Below are positions 1 to 9,431 of a stretch of DNA of 64,000 nucleotides, piece after piece. Each line of letters opens with the position of its first letter. Position 1 is the stretch's first letter. This DNA comes from Thermoplasmata archaeon (GTDB taxonomy: Archaea; Thermoplasmatota; Thermoplasmata; Thermoplasmatales; Thermoplasmataceae), in assembly GCA_021797355.1 (NCBI GenBank), contig JAJZZX010000003.1, positions 141,937-205,936 on the forward strand. Reading direction: 5' to 3'. The position numbers and the translations under genes are program-made. The notes beneath the pieces are model-generated. The model saw only the letters and a program-made list of their open reading frames with translations. It ran no database searches and had not been told where the DNA came from.

Positions 1-2
1 AC

Positions 3-1103
3 GTCCTGGTGGGGGATGCGCTCTTTCCATTTTCAGCGGGTGTTGACCTCGATAACCCGGAGGTGGAGGTGAGCATTGAGATCAGAAATGATATTGCTTA
101 CTTCTTCACTGATACACATAAGGGTCCTGGAGGGCTGCCCATTGGTTCCGAGGGCAACCTGGTAGCTCTTGTTTCAGGAGGTATTGACTCCCCGGTTGCA
201 GCGTGGATGATGCTCAAGCGTGGATCACCTCTCTCATTTGTGTTTGTTTCACTGGCCCATCCAGTTGACACCATGGACTTTCTTGAGTCGCTGGAAGTCC
301 TTGCCGGAAGGTGGTCCCATGGATATGATCCTGAAATCCATATTATTAATGGCAGGATACTTGTTGAAAAAATGGCTGACGGCAATTCATATACAGCACC
401 GAGTGTCACATTCAAGAGGATTCTCTATACTGTAGCAATGCGTATTGCAGAGTCCTCGGGTTCATTTGGTATAGTTACGGGCGAATCCCTGGGGCAGGTC
501 TCGTCACAGACCCCTGAGAATCTTTTTGCCATTAACCACGGAATAGCCTTCCCAATATACAGGCCGCTCATAGGCATGGACAAGGACGAGATTTCAGATC
601 TGGCGAGGAAGATAGGCACATTTCCGCGGAACAGCAGGGGTGAATTCTGTTCTCTTTTCTCCCGCAACAGCATCATAGGCGTTACCCCGGACCAGGTGGA
701 CCAGGATATGCTGCGTTATGATCTGGTTTCATCGCTACTTTCCAGCCAAGAGATAATTCATGGCAGCGGCATAAGAGAATACATGGACTCGCTAGGATTC
801 CATGACATGGCACCGCAGGATGTGACCGGGGACATGGTAGTTGTTGATCTGAGGTCCGGGGAAAAATTCAGCCAGTGGCACGTTCCCGGTGCATTGAGGG
901 CGGGAATAGGCGACATTAAAGGCATTGTTTCACAGTTCGGCACAGGCAAGCCCTATGTATTCTACTGTCAGAAAGGCCTTCAGAGTGCTTTCGCGGCAAC
1001 TGAAGCAAGGAAGATGGGGGCCCTTGCATACTACACTGACGTTGAGGGCATCAGGCGTGTTGTGGCGAAGCAGCAGTTGCAGCAGCATTTGGGGAGAGAC
1101 TGA
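3..1103 (+). CDS. thiI: ThiI-type tRNA 4-thiouridine synthase, C-terminal part with rhodanese domain (5' truncated)
   Basis: The reading frame is open to the left window edge, so the N-terminal ferredoxin-like/THUMP part lies outside; the first possible in-frame start (GTG at 9) is probably internal. Counting from it, the PP-loop SGGIDSP sits at residues 56-62 and a rhodanese domain fills the last ~100 residues, with the loop cysteine in YCQKG at about 320. The family adenylates U8 of tRNA and transfers sulfur from a persulfide carried on the rhodanese cysteine; in some organisms it also feeds thiazole synthesis. A second conserved cysteine lies in EFCSLF near residue 213. The gene is followed three bases later by the convergent end of the next gene. 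Confidence 0.9.
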   Translation, partial: VLVGDALFPFSAGVDLDNPEVEVSIEIRNDIAYFFTDTHKGPGGLPIGSEGNLVALVSGGIDSPVAAWMMLKRGSPLSFVFVSLAHPVDTMDFLESLEVLAGRWSHGYDPEIHIINGRILVEKMADGNSYTAPSVTFKRILYTVAMRIAESSGSFGIVTGESLGQVSSQTPENLFAINHGIAFPIYRPLIGMDKDEISDLARKIGTFPRNSRGEFCSLFSRNSIIGVTPDQVDQDMLRYDLVSSLLSSQEIIHGSGIREYMDSLGFHDMAPQDVTGDMVVVDLRSGEKFSQWHVPGALRAGIGDIKGIVSQFGTGKPYVFYCQKGLQSAFAATEARKMGALAYYTDVEGIRRVVAKQQLQQHLGRD

Positions 1104-1105
1104 CC

Positions 1106-2269
1106 TTAATTCTTGCCACTGAATGAATCAAGAAGTCCGGGCACACCAATGAGTGCAGATACGGTCTCCACCCTGTCACCCAGCAGCGTGAGCCGCTGGA
1201 TCAGGAAATCCCTGGTAACTGCTACATGCTCCTGATCCACAGTGACTTCAGTCGGATTTAGTATGGAGGCAATCTCCGACGAAAGCGCAGGAGCCAGAAT
1301 TTCAAGTACTGTAAGGAAGAAATCCGGCACCTTCATTGTGGAAATTATATCAACATCCCTGAGGGTGAGCCTGCTGAGCCTTAGCTTGTGGTCTCTCAGG
1401 TAGAGAAGGGCGACCCTAATCTGGCCGAGCAGCGACATGAGGGCATCCCTGTTCAGTGCACTGTTCATGGCAGGCTGAGAAGTTATGTTCACAGACTGCA
1501 TCTGATCCTTGTACTCAATTTCAAGGAATGATGAATCGTCCGAGACAGAGGAGTGAAACATGTATGATGAGCCCACTTCATCACTGGCGAATGTGATAAC
1601 GAGATTGGTGGAACTCAGAATCGCAGAAGAAAGATAATAATGATCCAGCTTTTCAAAATCAATGACAGGATCCTTACTGACCCAGGTCTTGCCCATCCTT
1701 GCTGGCAGCTTTATCCCCTTCACCAAGGTCTCAGCCTCAAGCTTTGTCTTCAGAAACTCCACCTCGGAAGCGTTGAGGAGGAACTCGTAAACAAGATCCT
1801 TCTGGCTGGTGCATACGTACCGCACCTCATAGCCGCCTTCAACATAACGAAGGCGGATTTCCCACTCAAGAAGGGGAAGCGGCTCCCTGGAAAGGAAAGC
1901 CTCTATGGCCTTTATGCTCTTGGCCCTGTATGAATTCATCTCCTGCTGCTTGGAATCTATGTCCCTGTCAAGAAGGGGTACAAGTTTTTCCTCGAATGCC
2001 TGGAGAGTTGCCCTGGTAAAATCAAGTATGCTGTCACGGTAGGTTTTGAACAAATCTATATTTTCTTCCCTTATGTAAGAATCAAGAGCCGATGCCACGT
2101 CATCAGCGATCCTTCGCTCACGCTTTATGCTCTCGTTCTTCCTGTTTATGAGGTCAACAAGCTCAAGGTTGCAGTCAGCTGCCCTATCGGAACTCAGCAC
2201 TGCATCAACGAGCTCAGTTAGAACCTGCCTTAGGAGGCGTGAACTGTCTGCCCTGTTTCTGGTCTCCAT
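1106..2269 (-). CDS. Conserved-looking hypothetical protein, helical N-terminal half
   Basis: I do not recognise this 387-aa protein. The first ~125 residues are rich in charged heptad-like helix (many E, K, R, D with regular L/I/V), suggesting a coiled-coil or helical bundle. The rest looks like a mixed alpha/beta globular domain with no signal peptide, membrane segment or catalytic motif that I can see, so it is probably cytoplasmic. ATG start at 2269; an AT-rich box (ATTAAATC) lies about 25-30 nt upstream, as expected for a leaderless archaeal transcript. It converges on thiI and diverges from the membrane-protein/permease operon. Its length, clean codon use and lack of competing frames make it a real gene. 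Confidence 0.75.
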   Translation of the reverse strand: METRNRADSSRLLRQVLTELVDAVLSSDRAADCNLELVDLINRKNESIKRERRIADDVASALDSYIREENIDLFKTYRDSILDFTRATLQAFEEKLVPLLDRDIDSKQQEMNSYRAKSIKAIEAFLSREPLPLLEWEIRLRYVEGGYEVRYVCTSQKDLVYEFLLNASEVEFLKTKLEAETLVKGIKLPARMGKTWVSKDPVIDFEKLDHYYLSSAILSSTNLVITFASDEVGSSYMFHSSVSDDSSFLEIEYKDQMQSVNITSQPAMNSALNRDALMSLLGQIRVALLYLRDHKLRLSRLTLRDVDIISTMKVPDFFLTVLEILAPALSSEIASILNPTEVTVDQEHVAVTRDFLIQRLTLLGDRVETVSALIGVPGLLDSFSGKN

Positions 2270-2357
2270 CTTGGTGCTTATAGTGGTTCAGATTTAATAT
2301 TGTTTCCCCATATCATGGTTAAATATTTATCAAGGGTGCCATAATATATATGATAAC

Positions 2358-2849
2358 GTGGCAGACAGAAATTTAGAAGTCAGCGACAGTTTTGCCAGGA
2401 TGTCCGAGAAGCTGAAGCTTGAGATAAAGGGTTCCATGTCACTGGCCAGGAACAGCAACAGGTACTTGAGCTATCTCAGTGACCAGATACTGCAATCTCA
2501 GGACCCTGAAATCAGGGCCTTCATTGATCTTATAACATCCAGGCAGAAGATATCAGTGCGAGGCCTCATATTCATTGCAATGGGCGAAATAGCCTTCTCT
2601 GCACTGCTCATATTCATCAGCCTCTCGTTCATCATCCCTGCTTTCTTCGCCTACGCCAGCCCTGATGTAATATTACACTATTTTTCCATAGCCTTGGGAA
2701 CAGTTTCTAGCAGCCGGATAATAACAACTGCAGTTACGCTCATAGACTTCGTCATATGTGTTGTTATGCTCCTTTCCGCCCTGCAGCTACTGAGGGCGGC
2801 CTCAGAGACTTTACGCAACGCAGGTATAAGGGTGTCTGAGGCAAATTGA
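2358..2849 (+). CDS. Small membrane protein with two membrane segments, cotranscribed with an APC permease
   Basis: A 163-aa protein with a charged cytoplasmic N-terminal part (about 70 residues) and two hydrophobic segments at roughly 72-98 and 115-148. GTG start; a TATA-like TAAATATTTATC lies about 30 nt upstream. The stop codon overlaps the TTG start of the following permease (stop 2847-2849, start 2846), so the two are translationally coupled. I know no named family. The coupling suggests an accessory subunit or a regulator of the transporter, but this is inference from position only. Confidence 0.7.
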   Translation: MADRNLEVSDSFARMSEKLKLEIKGSMSLARNSNRYLSYLSDQILQSQDPEIRAFIDLITSRQKISVRGLIFIAMGEIAFSALLIFISLSFIIPAFFAYASPDVILHYFSIALGTVSSSRIITTAVTLIDFVICVVMLLSALQLLRAASETLRNAGIRVSEAN

Positions 2850-4705
2850 CAGCAGTGGCATCTTACATAAGATCATCGGTTATTGCCTTCAAGATCATCA
2901 CTGTTGTCATAGGAATAATATTCATTGTCGTTTCTGCAACTATTCTCTACGGTTCATCCGGCATGTTCCTTGGAACCAGCAAAATTCAGTTCAGTGGAAC
3001 AATTCTCATATTCGCAGCCCTTGCATCTCTAGTGTCAGGGATAACTCTTGTGGTTATCCTTCCTGAGTCGGTGAAGGTAAGATTTGCCAGGCCTAGAGCC
3101 AGGACGCAGCCGAATCCCACCTATGGCTTTGTAACCCTTCTGGCCATAGGGGTGGGCGCAACAATCGGTTCACCCCTATTCATCATTCTTCCGGTGAATA
3201 TTGTCCAGTATGCCATTGTTTCTATACTCTCCCTTATCCTTGCCGGCGCATTGAGTCTCGGGATTGCCAGGATATATTCCTTCATGTACAAGTATTCGGT
3301 GGAAAACAAGGTTGAAGTAGTGGGCGGACCAACATATGTTCTCATTTCAACCAGGGACAGGTCAGTGAGGTATTTCATTGCCCGTTTCTCTCTCTGGATA
3401 GCAAACACTTCCCTTGCGGCATTCTGCGCAATATTCTTCTTCCAGTTCACCTTCCAGACGCTTCCGGTAATTGCTCCCGCGATCGGGCTAACTTCTGCAC
3501 AGGCTGAAACAGCGGGCTACATTGTGGTCGGCCTCTTTGCTGTCTGGTTCATAATAAATGCATTCATGGAGAAGAAGTTCATCAGGGTCATAGCTGGAGC
3601 ACAGGTTGTTTTCCTCGTGATCATGGTTGGCATCATCCTCCTTCAGGGTTTCTTGCTTGGCTTCCATGGCGACTGGAACCTCTCAGGCATCGGTCACTAC
3701 TCCGGGAGCAACATCTACCTTGACATAATAGAGAACACAGGGTATCTCTTCATTCTGTTCTTCGGGTTCCAGGAGATTCAGAGCGTTACAAAGGAGAGCC
3801 TGGCACAGTCAAGGGTTCCATTGATATCGAGGCTTTTCAATGGAAATAGGCCGTATCCTAATAGCAAATACATACCGATGTCAATGTATGCGACCGTGCT
3901 CATTGCCACAGCAATCATGATTTTTGATGCACTGACGATGTATTCTGTCCACCCCTCGCTTACCACATTGCAGCAGTCAACGATCCCTGCCCTGTACATA
4001 GTCAAGACATACATCAGCCCCCAGTTCCAGCTTTACACGCTCATTGCTTTCCTCCTTGCTACAGTTACAACTTTCATTCCGGCATTCATTGCCGCATCAA
4101 AACATCTCAGGGAGCTTGTTGAAGACGGGTTTTTCCCCAGGTCCCTGAAGGGTCTTTCCTGGGTATTCACGCTTCTCCTCATAATTGTGCTCTCACTTAC
4201 CAATCCAAATTTTCTCGTAAATATAACAGATTTCATGGTCCTCGTTGCCCTGGCACTCATCTGCTTGTCTGCTTTCTGGCTCAGGAATGTCTTCAGCAGG
4301 GTTCCCAGGAGAGTTATGGCTGTATCGGTCATGTCAGGGCTCTTTGCCTTCTTTGTTGATGCCCTCCTATATCCAGGAAATCCCACAGTTGTGCTTCTAG
4401 GTGTCATTGCTGTGATACTCAGCTTCCTGACTTATGACGTCGTATCCTTAGGGACAATAGGGCTCCAGATATTCGTAATATTCTTTGACCTTGTGGCATT
4501 TCTTTTTGAAACTTCATTCCCCTCCGGGATCACCATATTGTATCCCGCCATCTTCGGTCCCCTCTCCGGGAGGATATTCTATCCTGGATCCATACTGGGT
4601 GTCATGCTTCTTCTAAGTGCCGTAACCGTCTTCGTGAACATAATCATGGATGTGTTTGTAATAAAGAGGACGGATTATCTCAGCAGGCCAGCGAAGGAAG
4701 ATTAG
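2846..4705 (+). CDS. APC-superfamily amino acid permease-like transporter
   Basis: A 619-aa integral membrane protein with about 14 hydrophobic segments. After two N-terminal segments comes an APC-like core starting near residue 90 (YGFVTLLAIGVGATIGSPLF), which resembles the first helix of amino acid/polyamine permeases with its broken GxxxG signature. The family moves amino acids by proton or sodium coupling across the cytoplasmic membrane; the substrate cannot be read from sequence. TTG is chosen as start because it overlaps the stop of the upstream small membrane protein; a GTG three codons later is possible. Two extra N-terminal helices and extra C-terminal helices make it longer than a standard 12-helix permease. 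It converges on the SLOG gene with a 4-nt overlap. Confidence 0.8.
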   Translation: MTAVASYIRSSVIAFKIITVVIGIIFIVVSATILYGSSGMFLGTSKIQFSGTILIFAALASLVSGITLVVILPESVKVRFARPRARTQPNPTYGFVTLLAIGVGATIGSPLFIILPVNIVQYAIVSILSLILAGALSLGIARIYSFMYKYSVENKVEVVGGPTYVLISTRDRSVRYFIARFSLWIANTSLAAFCAIFFFQFTFQTLPVIAPAIGLTSAQAETAGYIVVGLFAVWFIINAFMEKKFIRVIAGAQVVFLVIMVGIILLQGFLLGFHGDWNLSGIGHYSGSNIYLDIIENTGYLFILFFGFQEIQSVTKESLAQSRVPLISRLFNGNRPYPNSKYIPMSMYATVLIATAIMIFDALTMYSVHPSLTTLQQSTIPALYIVKTYISPQFQLYTLIAFLLATVTTFIPAFIAASKHLRELVEDGFFPRSLKGLSWVFTLLLIIVLSLTNPNFLVNITDFMVLVALALICLSAFWLRNVFSRVPRRVMAVSVMSGLFAFFVDALLYPGNPTVVLLGVIAVILSFLTYDVVSLGTIGLQIFVIFFDLVAFLFETSFPSGITILYPAIFGPLSGRIFYPGSILGVMLLLSAVTVFVNIIMDVFVIKRTDYLSRPAKED

Positions 4706-5208
4706 CCCACCTGATCGTGCCTCTGGCCAGAGGACCTGAATCTCTTTGCCTCTTCAATGGCAAGCCTTACAGCACCTTCCGGATCAGGAGCTTTTATGAA
4801 TCTGCCATCATCAATCTTGATGTGATCAATATGCATGTCGCCAAGTGCAATGACAGATTTTCCTTCAGTAAGTGCAAAGGCGGCCTCGGAAAGGGTTCCG
4901 GTGGCTCCATCAATAGCTATCACGGAATCTGAGGCCCTTATTATGAGAAAATTTCTTGCATAGCCAATGCCCGTAGGTATGCCATAGGTTAGGTACCTGT
5001 TGCCCTCATCCGCACGCCATCCTGGCAGTATGCCAATAACGGTCCCTCCAGCCTCCGAGACGCCCTGGGATACCCACTCCATAACTCCTGACATTCCGCC
5101 GCATATCACAAGGGCTTTCTCTTCTGCAAGCTTGTTTCCCACTCTGATAGCAAGGGGCTTATACTTCTGGTCTGCCTGGCTCCCCCCAATTACAGCGATA
5201 TTGTACAC
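4702..5208 (-). CDS. SLOG/LOG-like nucleotide-binding protein (TIGR00725 type)
   Basis: The conserved part begins IAVIGGSQ and contains GGMSGVMEW and IAIDGATGTLSEAAFAL, the Rossmann-like loops of the TIGR00725/lysine-decarboxylase-like SLOG superfamily (related to LOG cytokinin-activating enzymes and DprA). Members bind a nucleotide or nucleotide-derived ligand; the exact reaction of this subgroup is unsettled. The frame stays open upstream to 5454, but I place the start at GTG 5208: this gives 168 aa, the usual family length, and a TATA-like TTCTATAG sits about 23-25 nt before it. ATG codons at 5259 and 5295 are alternatives; the latter would nearly abut the divergent DUF1028 gene. Confidence 0.8.
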   Translation of the reverse strand: MYNIAVIGGSQADQKYKPLAIRVGNKLAEEKALVICGGMSGVMEWVSQGVSEAGGTVIGILPGWRADEGNRYLTYGIPTGIGYARNFLIIRASDSVIAIDGATGTLSEAAFALTEGKSVIALGDMHIDHIKIDDGRFIKAPDPEGAVRLAIEEAKRFRSSGQRHDQVG

Positions 5209-5297
5209 CTGGAAGTCATGAAATGGTACTATAGAACTGTTGGGAATGCCAAGCCACATTATGGCAAATTTTATCATCATCAGAAGATTGAACATAA

Positions 5298-6122
5298 ATG
5301 ACATTTTCCGTTGTTGCATTTGATCCAGAGGAGAGGAAATGGGGAGTCGGCGTAGCCAGCAGATTTCTTTCCGTGGGATCAGTGGTCCCCTGGGCGTCAG
5401 CTGGGGTAGGATGCATTGCCACTCAATCATACGCCAACTACTCTTACGGACCAAGGGGACTAGAGCTACTTCGCAAGATGAGTGCTCCAGATGTTGTTAA
5501 AGAACTCACAGGAAGTGATCCTGACAGGGAGAAAAGGCAGCTTGCTGTTGTGGATTCCAGGGGCGGCGTTGCAGCATTTACCGGAAAAGACTGCCACGAT
5601 TATGCTGGCCATATCACAGGGAAGTATTTCTCTGTGCAGGGAAACATCCTTGCAGGTGAAAGCGTGCTTAATGCAATGGTTGCCGCAATGGAGGGAAATG
5701 GCCCACTCGAGGACCGGATTATGAGGGCTCTTTTCGGTGCTGAATCAATGGGCGGTGATAAGAGGGGGAAGCAAAGTGCAGCTTTGCTCGTCGTGTCCGA
5801 AACCATGGTGTTTGAGGAGGGATCAGACCGGTTTATGGATATCAGGGTTGAGGATGCAAGAAATCCAATACACGAGCTGAACAGGCTTGCCGGCCTGTGG
5901 AAAGCTACCTTCCTTGACAGAAGTTCAGTTGATGTTTCAATTCATGAGAAAGAGATCAGCAAGAGGCTGAGGCATGTGGGATATGAAAGCCTTGAAGAAT
6001 GGCTCAGGGCAAACAGCCTCGAGCACAGCCTGAACAACGGGAAACTTGGGTTGGTGGCAATGCGCATCTTAATGGGTAATGAGAATCCTGAACTTCCTCC
6101 ACCACCAAAAAATGGAAGATAG
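5298..6122 (+). CDS. DUF1028 family protein (Ntn-hydrolase-like fold)
   Basis: The N-terminus TFSVVAFDPE, followed by WGVGVASRFLSVGSVVPWA and later YFSVQGNIL, matches the DUF1028 family. These proteins have an Ntn-hydrolase-like fold with Thr/Ser at position 2 and are often found near peptide or amino acid catabolism genes. This copy has Thr2, consistent with a self-exposed nucleophile. Length (274 aa) is slightly over the ~220-aa core, with a C-terminal helical extension. The ATG start has a TATA-like ATTTTATC about 27 nt upstream, so it is probably leaderless. It diverges from the SLOG gene across less than 100 nt. Biochemical activity is not established. Confidence 0.85.
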   Translation: MTFSVVAFDPEERKWGVGVASRFLSVGSVVPWASAGVGCIATQSYANYSYGPRGLELLRKMSAPDVVKELTGSDPDREKRQLAVVDSRGGVAAFTGKDCHDYAGHITGKYFSVQGNILAGESVLNAMVAAMEGNGPLEDRIMRALFGAESMGGDKRGKQSAALLVVSETMVFEEGSDRFMDIRVEDARNPIHELNRLAGLWKATFLDRSSVDVSIHEKEISKRLRHVGYESLEEWLRANSLEHSLNNGKLGLVAMRILMGNENPELPPPPKNGR

Positions 6123-6136
6123 GTGTGGGATCACCA

Positions 6137-7489
6137 CTACTTCTTCTCTTCAGGAAGTTCACGGTGCTCCAGTGAAGGTGGCTGCTTTTTCTCACTTTTT
6201 CCAGTTTCCCTGTTTGCACTCCTTCCTCTAGAGGCAACAACAATCAGCGCAATCACCAGAGCCACTATAACTGCAAGAATCACAATGTTCAGTGGCGTGA
6301 ACTTAAAGGAATTCTGTATTTGCTGTACCGGAGTTGGAGTTACCTTCTCAGCGAAGTTGTATACCTGTAAAAACTGCTGCTGTGAATTGTTGGCATACCA
6401 CTGTATAACAAGCTGGGCAGGATAGCTCTGTATATTTGCTGATGAGCTGACATCGACAAGGAATGTGACGGTAGCCTGCTGGCCAGGGAGCAGCTCCCCG
6501 ATGGTTACGTTGTCAGCCGTAAGTGCACTGAGTGGATCGGAGCTTGATACATGGATGGAAATGACGCTTGGAGAAAGCAGATGTATCTCAAGATCATACA
6601 TTGTTACGTTGCCCACATTGGTAATATTGAATTCTTCAACGACCTTTGTTGCGCCTGGCTGCAAAGTCCCCAAGGTACTGGATATGCCAAGACTGTCGTG
6701 CCCGTGGATATAAAGCCCAATTTCAGCTGAGTATTTTCCATAGTTAATGGTAATTATTGAGTTTCCGGTCACATTGTGTGCATCAAGCAGGAATGTGATA
6801 TTCTGCGTTGAACCGGGGGCAAAATATGGTATATGGTAGGGCGCAGTCAGGGTGGTGAAATCCTGCGAGCTTACAGATACATTAAAATTTTCATACGGCC
6901 CCTCGCCTGTGTTGGCAAACACTGCATTCAGGGTAATGTATTTCTCATCCTGGTAGATCACCGGAGGATTTGTGAAGTAGTTTACAAGGCTGATCTGGGG
7001 TGTTGCCAGTACTCCAACCTGGAACGGTATGTGCAAATTTCCTGATGTGAGGTTTGTGGTCACATTTACGTATAGTTCATAGACACCGCGAGGGGTTGCA
7101 GAACTGATGTTAATTAGCTGCTCAAGTGTTATTGTATGGGACGTGGAATTGGCGGATGTCGGAAAAGTGAGATTTTGGTAATCTGCATAAGGTTCATTTG
7201 GGCCATTAACGTAGCTGTAGGAGAAAAATCCTGAGCTGCCCAAGTCTATGGAGAAGTTCTGGTAATTTGTACCTCCAAGATATGTGTCGTCAATAGTGAC
7301 AAATAGGGGAACATAGGATGAGTTGGGTGAGACCTGCACTGATGAATCAGGAGCGTACCATGTGGCGGAAACCACCTTAACATCAGCAAATCCGGACGCG
7401 GGAGCTGCGCCAGAAACTGAAACCAAAGAGCCAGCAAGTATAAGCAAGGCAGTTAAAGCCAGCGTTATAATAGTTCCTTTCTGTTTCAT
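6137..7489 (-). CDS. Secreted, C-terminally membrane-anchored surface protein with Ig-like (COG1361/NEW3-type) domains
   Basis: The protein is 450 aa. A signal peptide (KQKG charge, then a hydrophobic core to ~28) is followed by an all-beta ectodomain rich in Asn-x-Ser/Thr sequons. Segments such as NTGEGPYENFNVSVS and NVGNVTMYDLEI are typical of CARDB/NEW3 'S-layer-like' repeats. A single membrane helix at ~405-427 precedes a short, highly charged tail rich in K and E. It lies 6 nt after the MFS exporter gene, and the exporter stop codon forms part of the motif AGGTGA in front of this ATG, so the two are cotranslated. Such proteins are often paired with exporters in archaea and may act as an extracytoplasmic partner (inference). 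Confidence 0.8.
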   Translation of the reverse strand: MKQKGTIITLALTALLILAGSLVSVSGAAPASGFADVKVVSATWYAPDSSVQVSPNSSYVPLFVTIDDTYLGGTNYQNFSIDLGSSGFFSYSYVNGPNEPYADYQNLTFPTSANSTSHTITLEQLINISSATPRGVYELYVNVTTNLTSGNLHIPFQVGVLATPQISLVNYFTNPPVIYQDEKYITLNAVFANTGEGPYENFNVSVSSQDFTTLTAPYHIPYFAPGSTQNITFLLDAHNVTGNSIITINYGKYSAEIGLYIHGHDSLGISSTLGTLQPGATKVVEEFNITNVGNVTMYDLEIHLLSPSVISIHVSSSDPLSALTADNVTIGELLPGQQATVTFLVDVSSSANIQSYPAQLVIQWYANNSQQQFLQVYNFAEKVTPTPVQQIQNSFKFTPLNIVILAVIVALVIALIVVASRGRSANRETGKSEKKQPPSLEHRELPEEKK

Positions 7490-7495
7490 TGTCTA

Positions 7496-8932
7496 TCACC
7501 TTTTTTTTCCAAAAGTTATGTTTTTCATATAAAGCGCGAATACAACTGTAAGGGCAAGAAATGCCATTCCAACAAGATAGATGTATTCAAACGAGAGTGA
7601 GTATGGCAGGTTCTCAAATACCGGAAGGAAGGGGAGCCCTCCCAGCTTTACGTTGACGACACCAACCATAACCGGTATGGTGTAGGTGGTTTCTATGACA
7701 CCCCCAATGGCAGGAGCGATAGAGGTACCGATGTTCCTGAATACGGTGTTCATTCCGGTGGATAGTCCTGCATCGCCTGGTGGCGTCGATATTAGGAGGA
7801 TATTTATGACTCCAACGAAGATGAAGGAAAGGCTAATTCCAAGGATTGTGGCATCCTCAAGGATTGATATTGTAGTTTGCCTGTTAAGCAGCAGCGCCAG
7901 GTATGACATGAATAATATTACGGAACCGATGAGTATGGAAACCTTTGGCCCCTTCTCCGTTGTTATCTTTGCGGAAAGAGGTGCGAAAAGCATCGAAGCC
8001 AGGGCAGCAGGAAGTAGCGTCAGTCCAGAGGTAAGTATGGAAACGCCAAAACCGGCAGGCTCTGGATCCTGAAGCATTGTGGGAACAGTGTAGAAGAGGA
8101 AGAACATCCCTGCCATTGCAAAGAGCCCAGCCATGTTGGCCAGGAAAATGTTCCTGATCCTGAGAAGCTTCAGGCTGACGAATGGCATGGAAACGTGCCT
8201 CTCCACCATTATGAATATAATGAAGCTAATCACTGAGGCGACAAAAGAACTGGTGGTGAGAGTAGATCCCCATCCCCAGTACTGCCCCTCTGACAGTCCT
8301 AGAATGAGGAGTATCACTGCTGCGGCTAGAGAGGCAACCCCGGCGAAGTCAATTGTTTCCTTCTTCCTTGGGGCAAAATCCTTGATTATGTATATTGATG
8401 CAATGAACAGTCCAAAGGCAACCGGTATTGCCGAGTGATATGACCACTGCCATCCATAGTATTGAGTTATATATGCTCCTATTACAAGCCCAATTGCAGC
8501 TCCGCCTGTGAAAGTTGAGCTGACAATTCCCTGGGCAAGAGCAAGATTTTCTCTTGGAACCTGGTCATTAAGGAGTGCGTACGCTACCGGGAACATACCC
8601 ATTCCAAGCCCCTGGACGGCACGAATTGCAATGAACTGTGGCAGAGTGGTGGCAAACCCACCGAAAGAAATAGCTACTGTGTAAATCCCGGCTAGGATGA
8701 CGAAAATTCTCTTTTTTCCATATATGTCAGCAAGGCGGCCGAATATTGCGGCTGAAATTGTGCCCATTAATATGTAAGCCGTTATGATCCACGATAACTG
8801 GTCATAATTAGTATCAAAAAACTTGACAAGGACAGGAAGGGCAGGCGTTACCATGGTTTCAACATATGTGATTAGGATGCCCATCATTGCCATAAGCACA
8901 ATGGTCTCCTTTGCCCTCCTAGTGAATGCCAT
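7496..8932 (-). CDS. MFS drug/metabolite exporter, DHA2 (EmrB/QacA) type
   Basis: A 478-aa protein with 14 predicted membrane helices and the MFS motif A region GRLADIYGKKR after helix 2 (about 62-72). Motif C-like glycine/proline-rich sequence follows in the fifth helix (TGGAAIGLVIGAYI). These features match the 14-helix DHA2 family of proton-driven exporters. The ATG at 8932 is preceded by GGTGAGGAGGG, a strong ribosome binding site about 8 nt upstream, and by an AT-rich TAATTATTTA box farther upstream. It is the first gene of a two-gene operon with the secreted Ig-like protein. Substrate unknown. Confidence 0.85.
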   Translation of the reverse strand: MAFTRRAKETIVLMAMMGILITYVETMVTPALPVLVKFFDTNYDQLSWIITAYILMGTISAAIFGRLADIYGKKRIFVILAGIYTVAISFGGFATTLPQFIAIRAVQGLGMGMFPVAYALLNDQVPRENLALAQGIVSSTFTGGAAIGLVIGAYITQYYGWQWSYHSAIPVAFGLFIASIYIIKDFAPRKKETIDFAGVASLAAAVILLILGLSEGQYWGWGSTLTTSSFVASVISFIIFIMVERHVSMPFVSLKLLRIRNIFLANMAGLFAMAGMFFLFYTVPTMLQDPEPAGFGVSILTSGLTLLPAALASMLFAPLSAKITTEKGPKVSILIGSVILFMSYLALLLNRQTTISILEDATILGISLSFIFVGVINILLISTPPGDAGLSTGMNTVFRNIGTSIAPAIGGVIETTYTIPVMVGVVNVKLGGLPFLPVFENLPYSLSFEYIYLVGMAFLALTVVFALYMKNITFGKKR

Positions 8933-9089
8933 GTATGGATGCCCTCCTCACCCTGAAGTTCGTGTGTATGTTCTTTCGGGGTAAATAATTAACTACTTAT
9001 TAATATTATGTCCATCAAAAAAGAAATATCCCTGGCCAATTAGAATATGTGACTAACACTTAAATCGCTTTCTTTCATTAGACAAGAGA

Positions 9090-9431
9090 ATGCTATTGAA
9101 AAAGGTAGAGGAACTGAACCCCTGGGATCTGCAGGAAAAACTTGAAAGAGGTGATCCTATATTGATTGTCGACGTCAGGGAGCCATCAGAATTCATTGGA
9201 GAAATGGGCCACATTTCGGGCTCAATCAACATTCCAACATCTCAGATTGCCTCAGGGTTTGAAGATATGAAGAAGAATTTCCAGGGCGAGATTGTACTGG
9301 TATGCCATACGGGAGAGAGAAGTTATGCTGTATGCCGCTATCTGATGGAACAGGGGTTAGAGAAGGTCTCACACATAAGAGGCGGGATTGTCCAATGGCA
9401 TCTTTCGGGGCTTGGGGTGGAATATGAGTGA
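9090..9431 (+). CDS. Single-domain rhodanese-like sulfurtransferase
   Basis: 113 aa, a complete rhodanese fold with DVREPSEF at ~30 and the active loop VCHTGERSYAV, whose cysteine at about 72 would carry the persulfide. The family moves sulfur from thiosulfate or other donors to acceptors; here the physiological partner is unknown. The ATG at 9090 has an AT-rich CTTAAATCG about 28 nt upstream, fitting a leaderless transcript. The last 8 nt overlap the start of glycerate kinase (9424), so it heads a three-gene operon with glycerate kinase and tRNA methyltransferase. Confidence 0.85.
   Translation: MLLKKVEELNPWDLQEKLERGDPILIVDVREPSEFIGEMGHISGSINIPTSQIASGFEDMKKNFQGEIVLVCHTGERSYAVCRYLMEQGLEKVSHIRGGIVQWHLSGLGVEYE

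Noticed and set aside
98..949. Minus-strand open frames opposite thiI
   Set aside because: They lie entirely within the strongly supported ThiI coding region, show no motif and have no promoter or ribosome site; shadows of the real frame.
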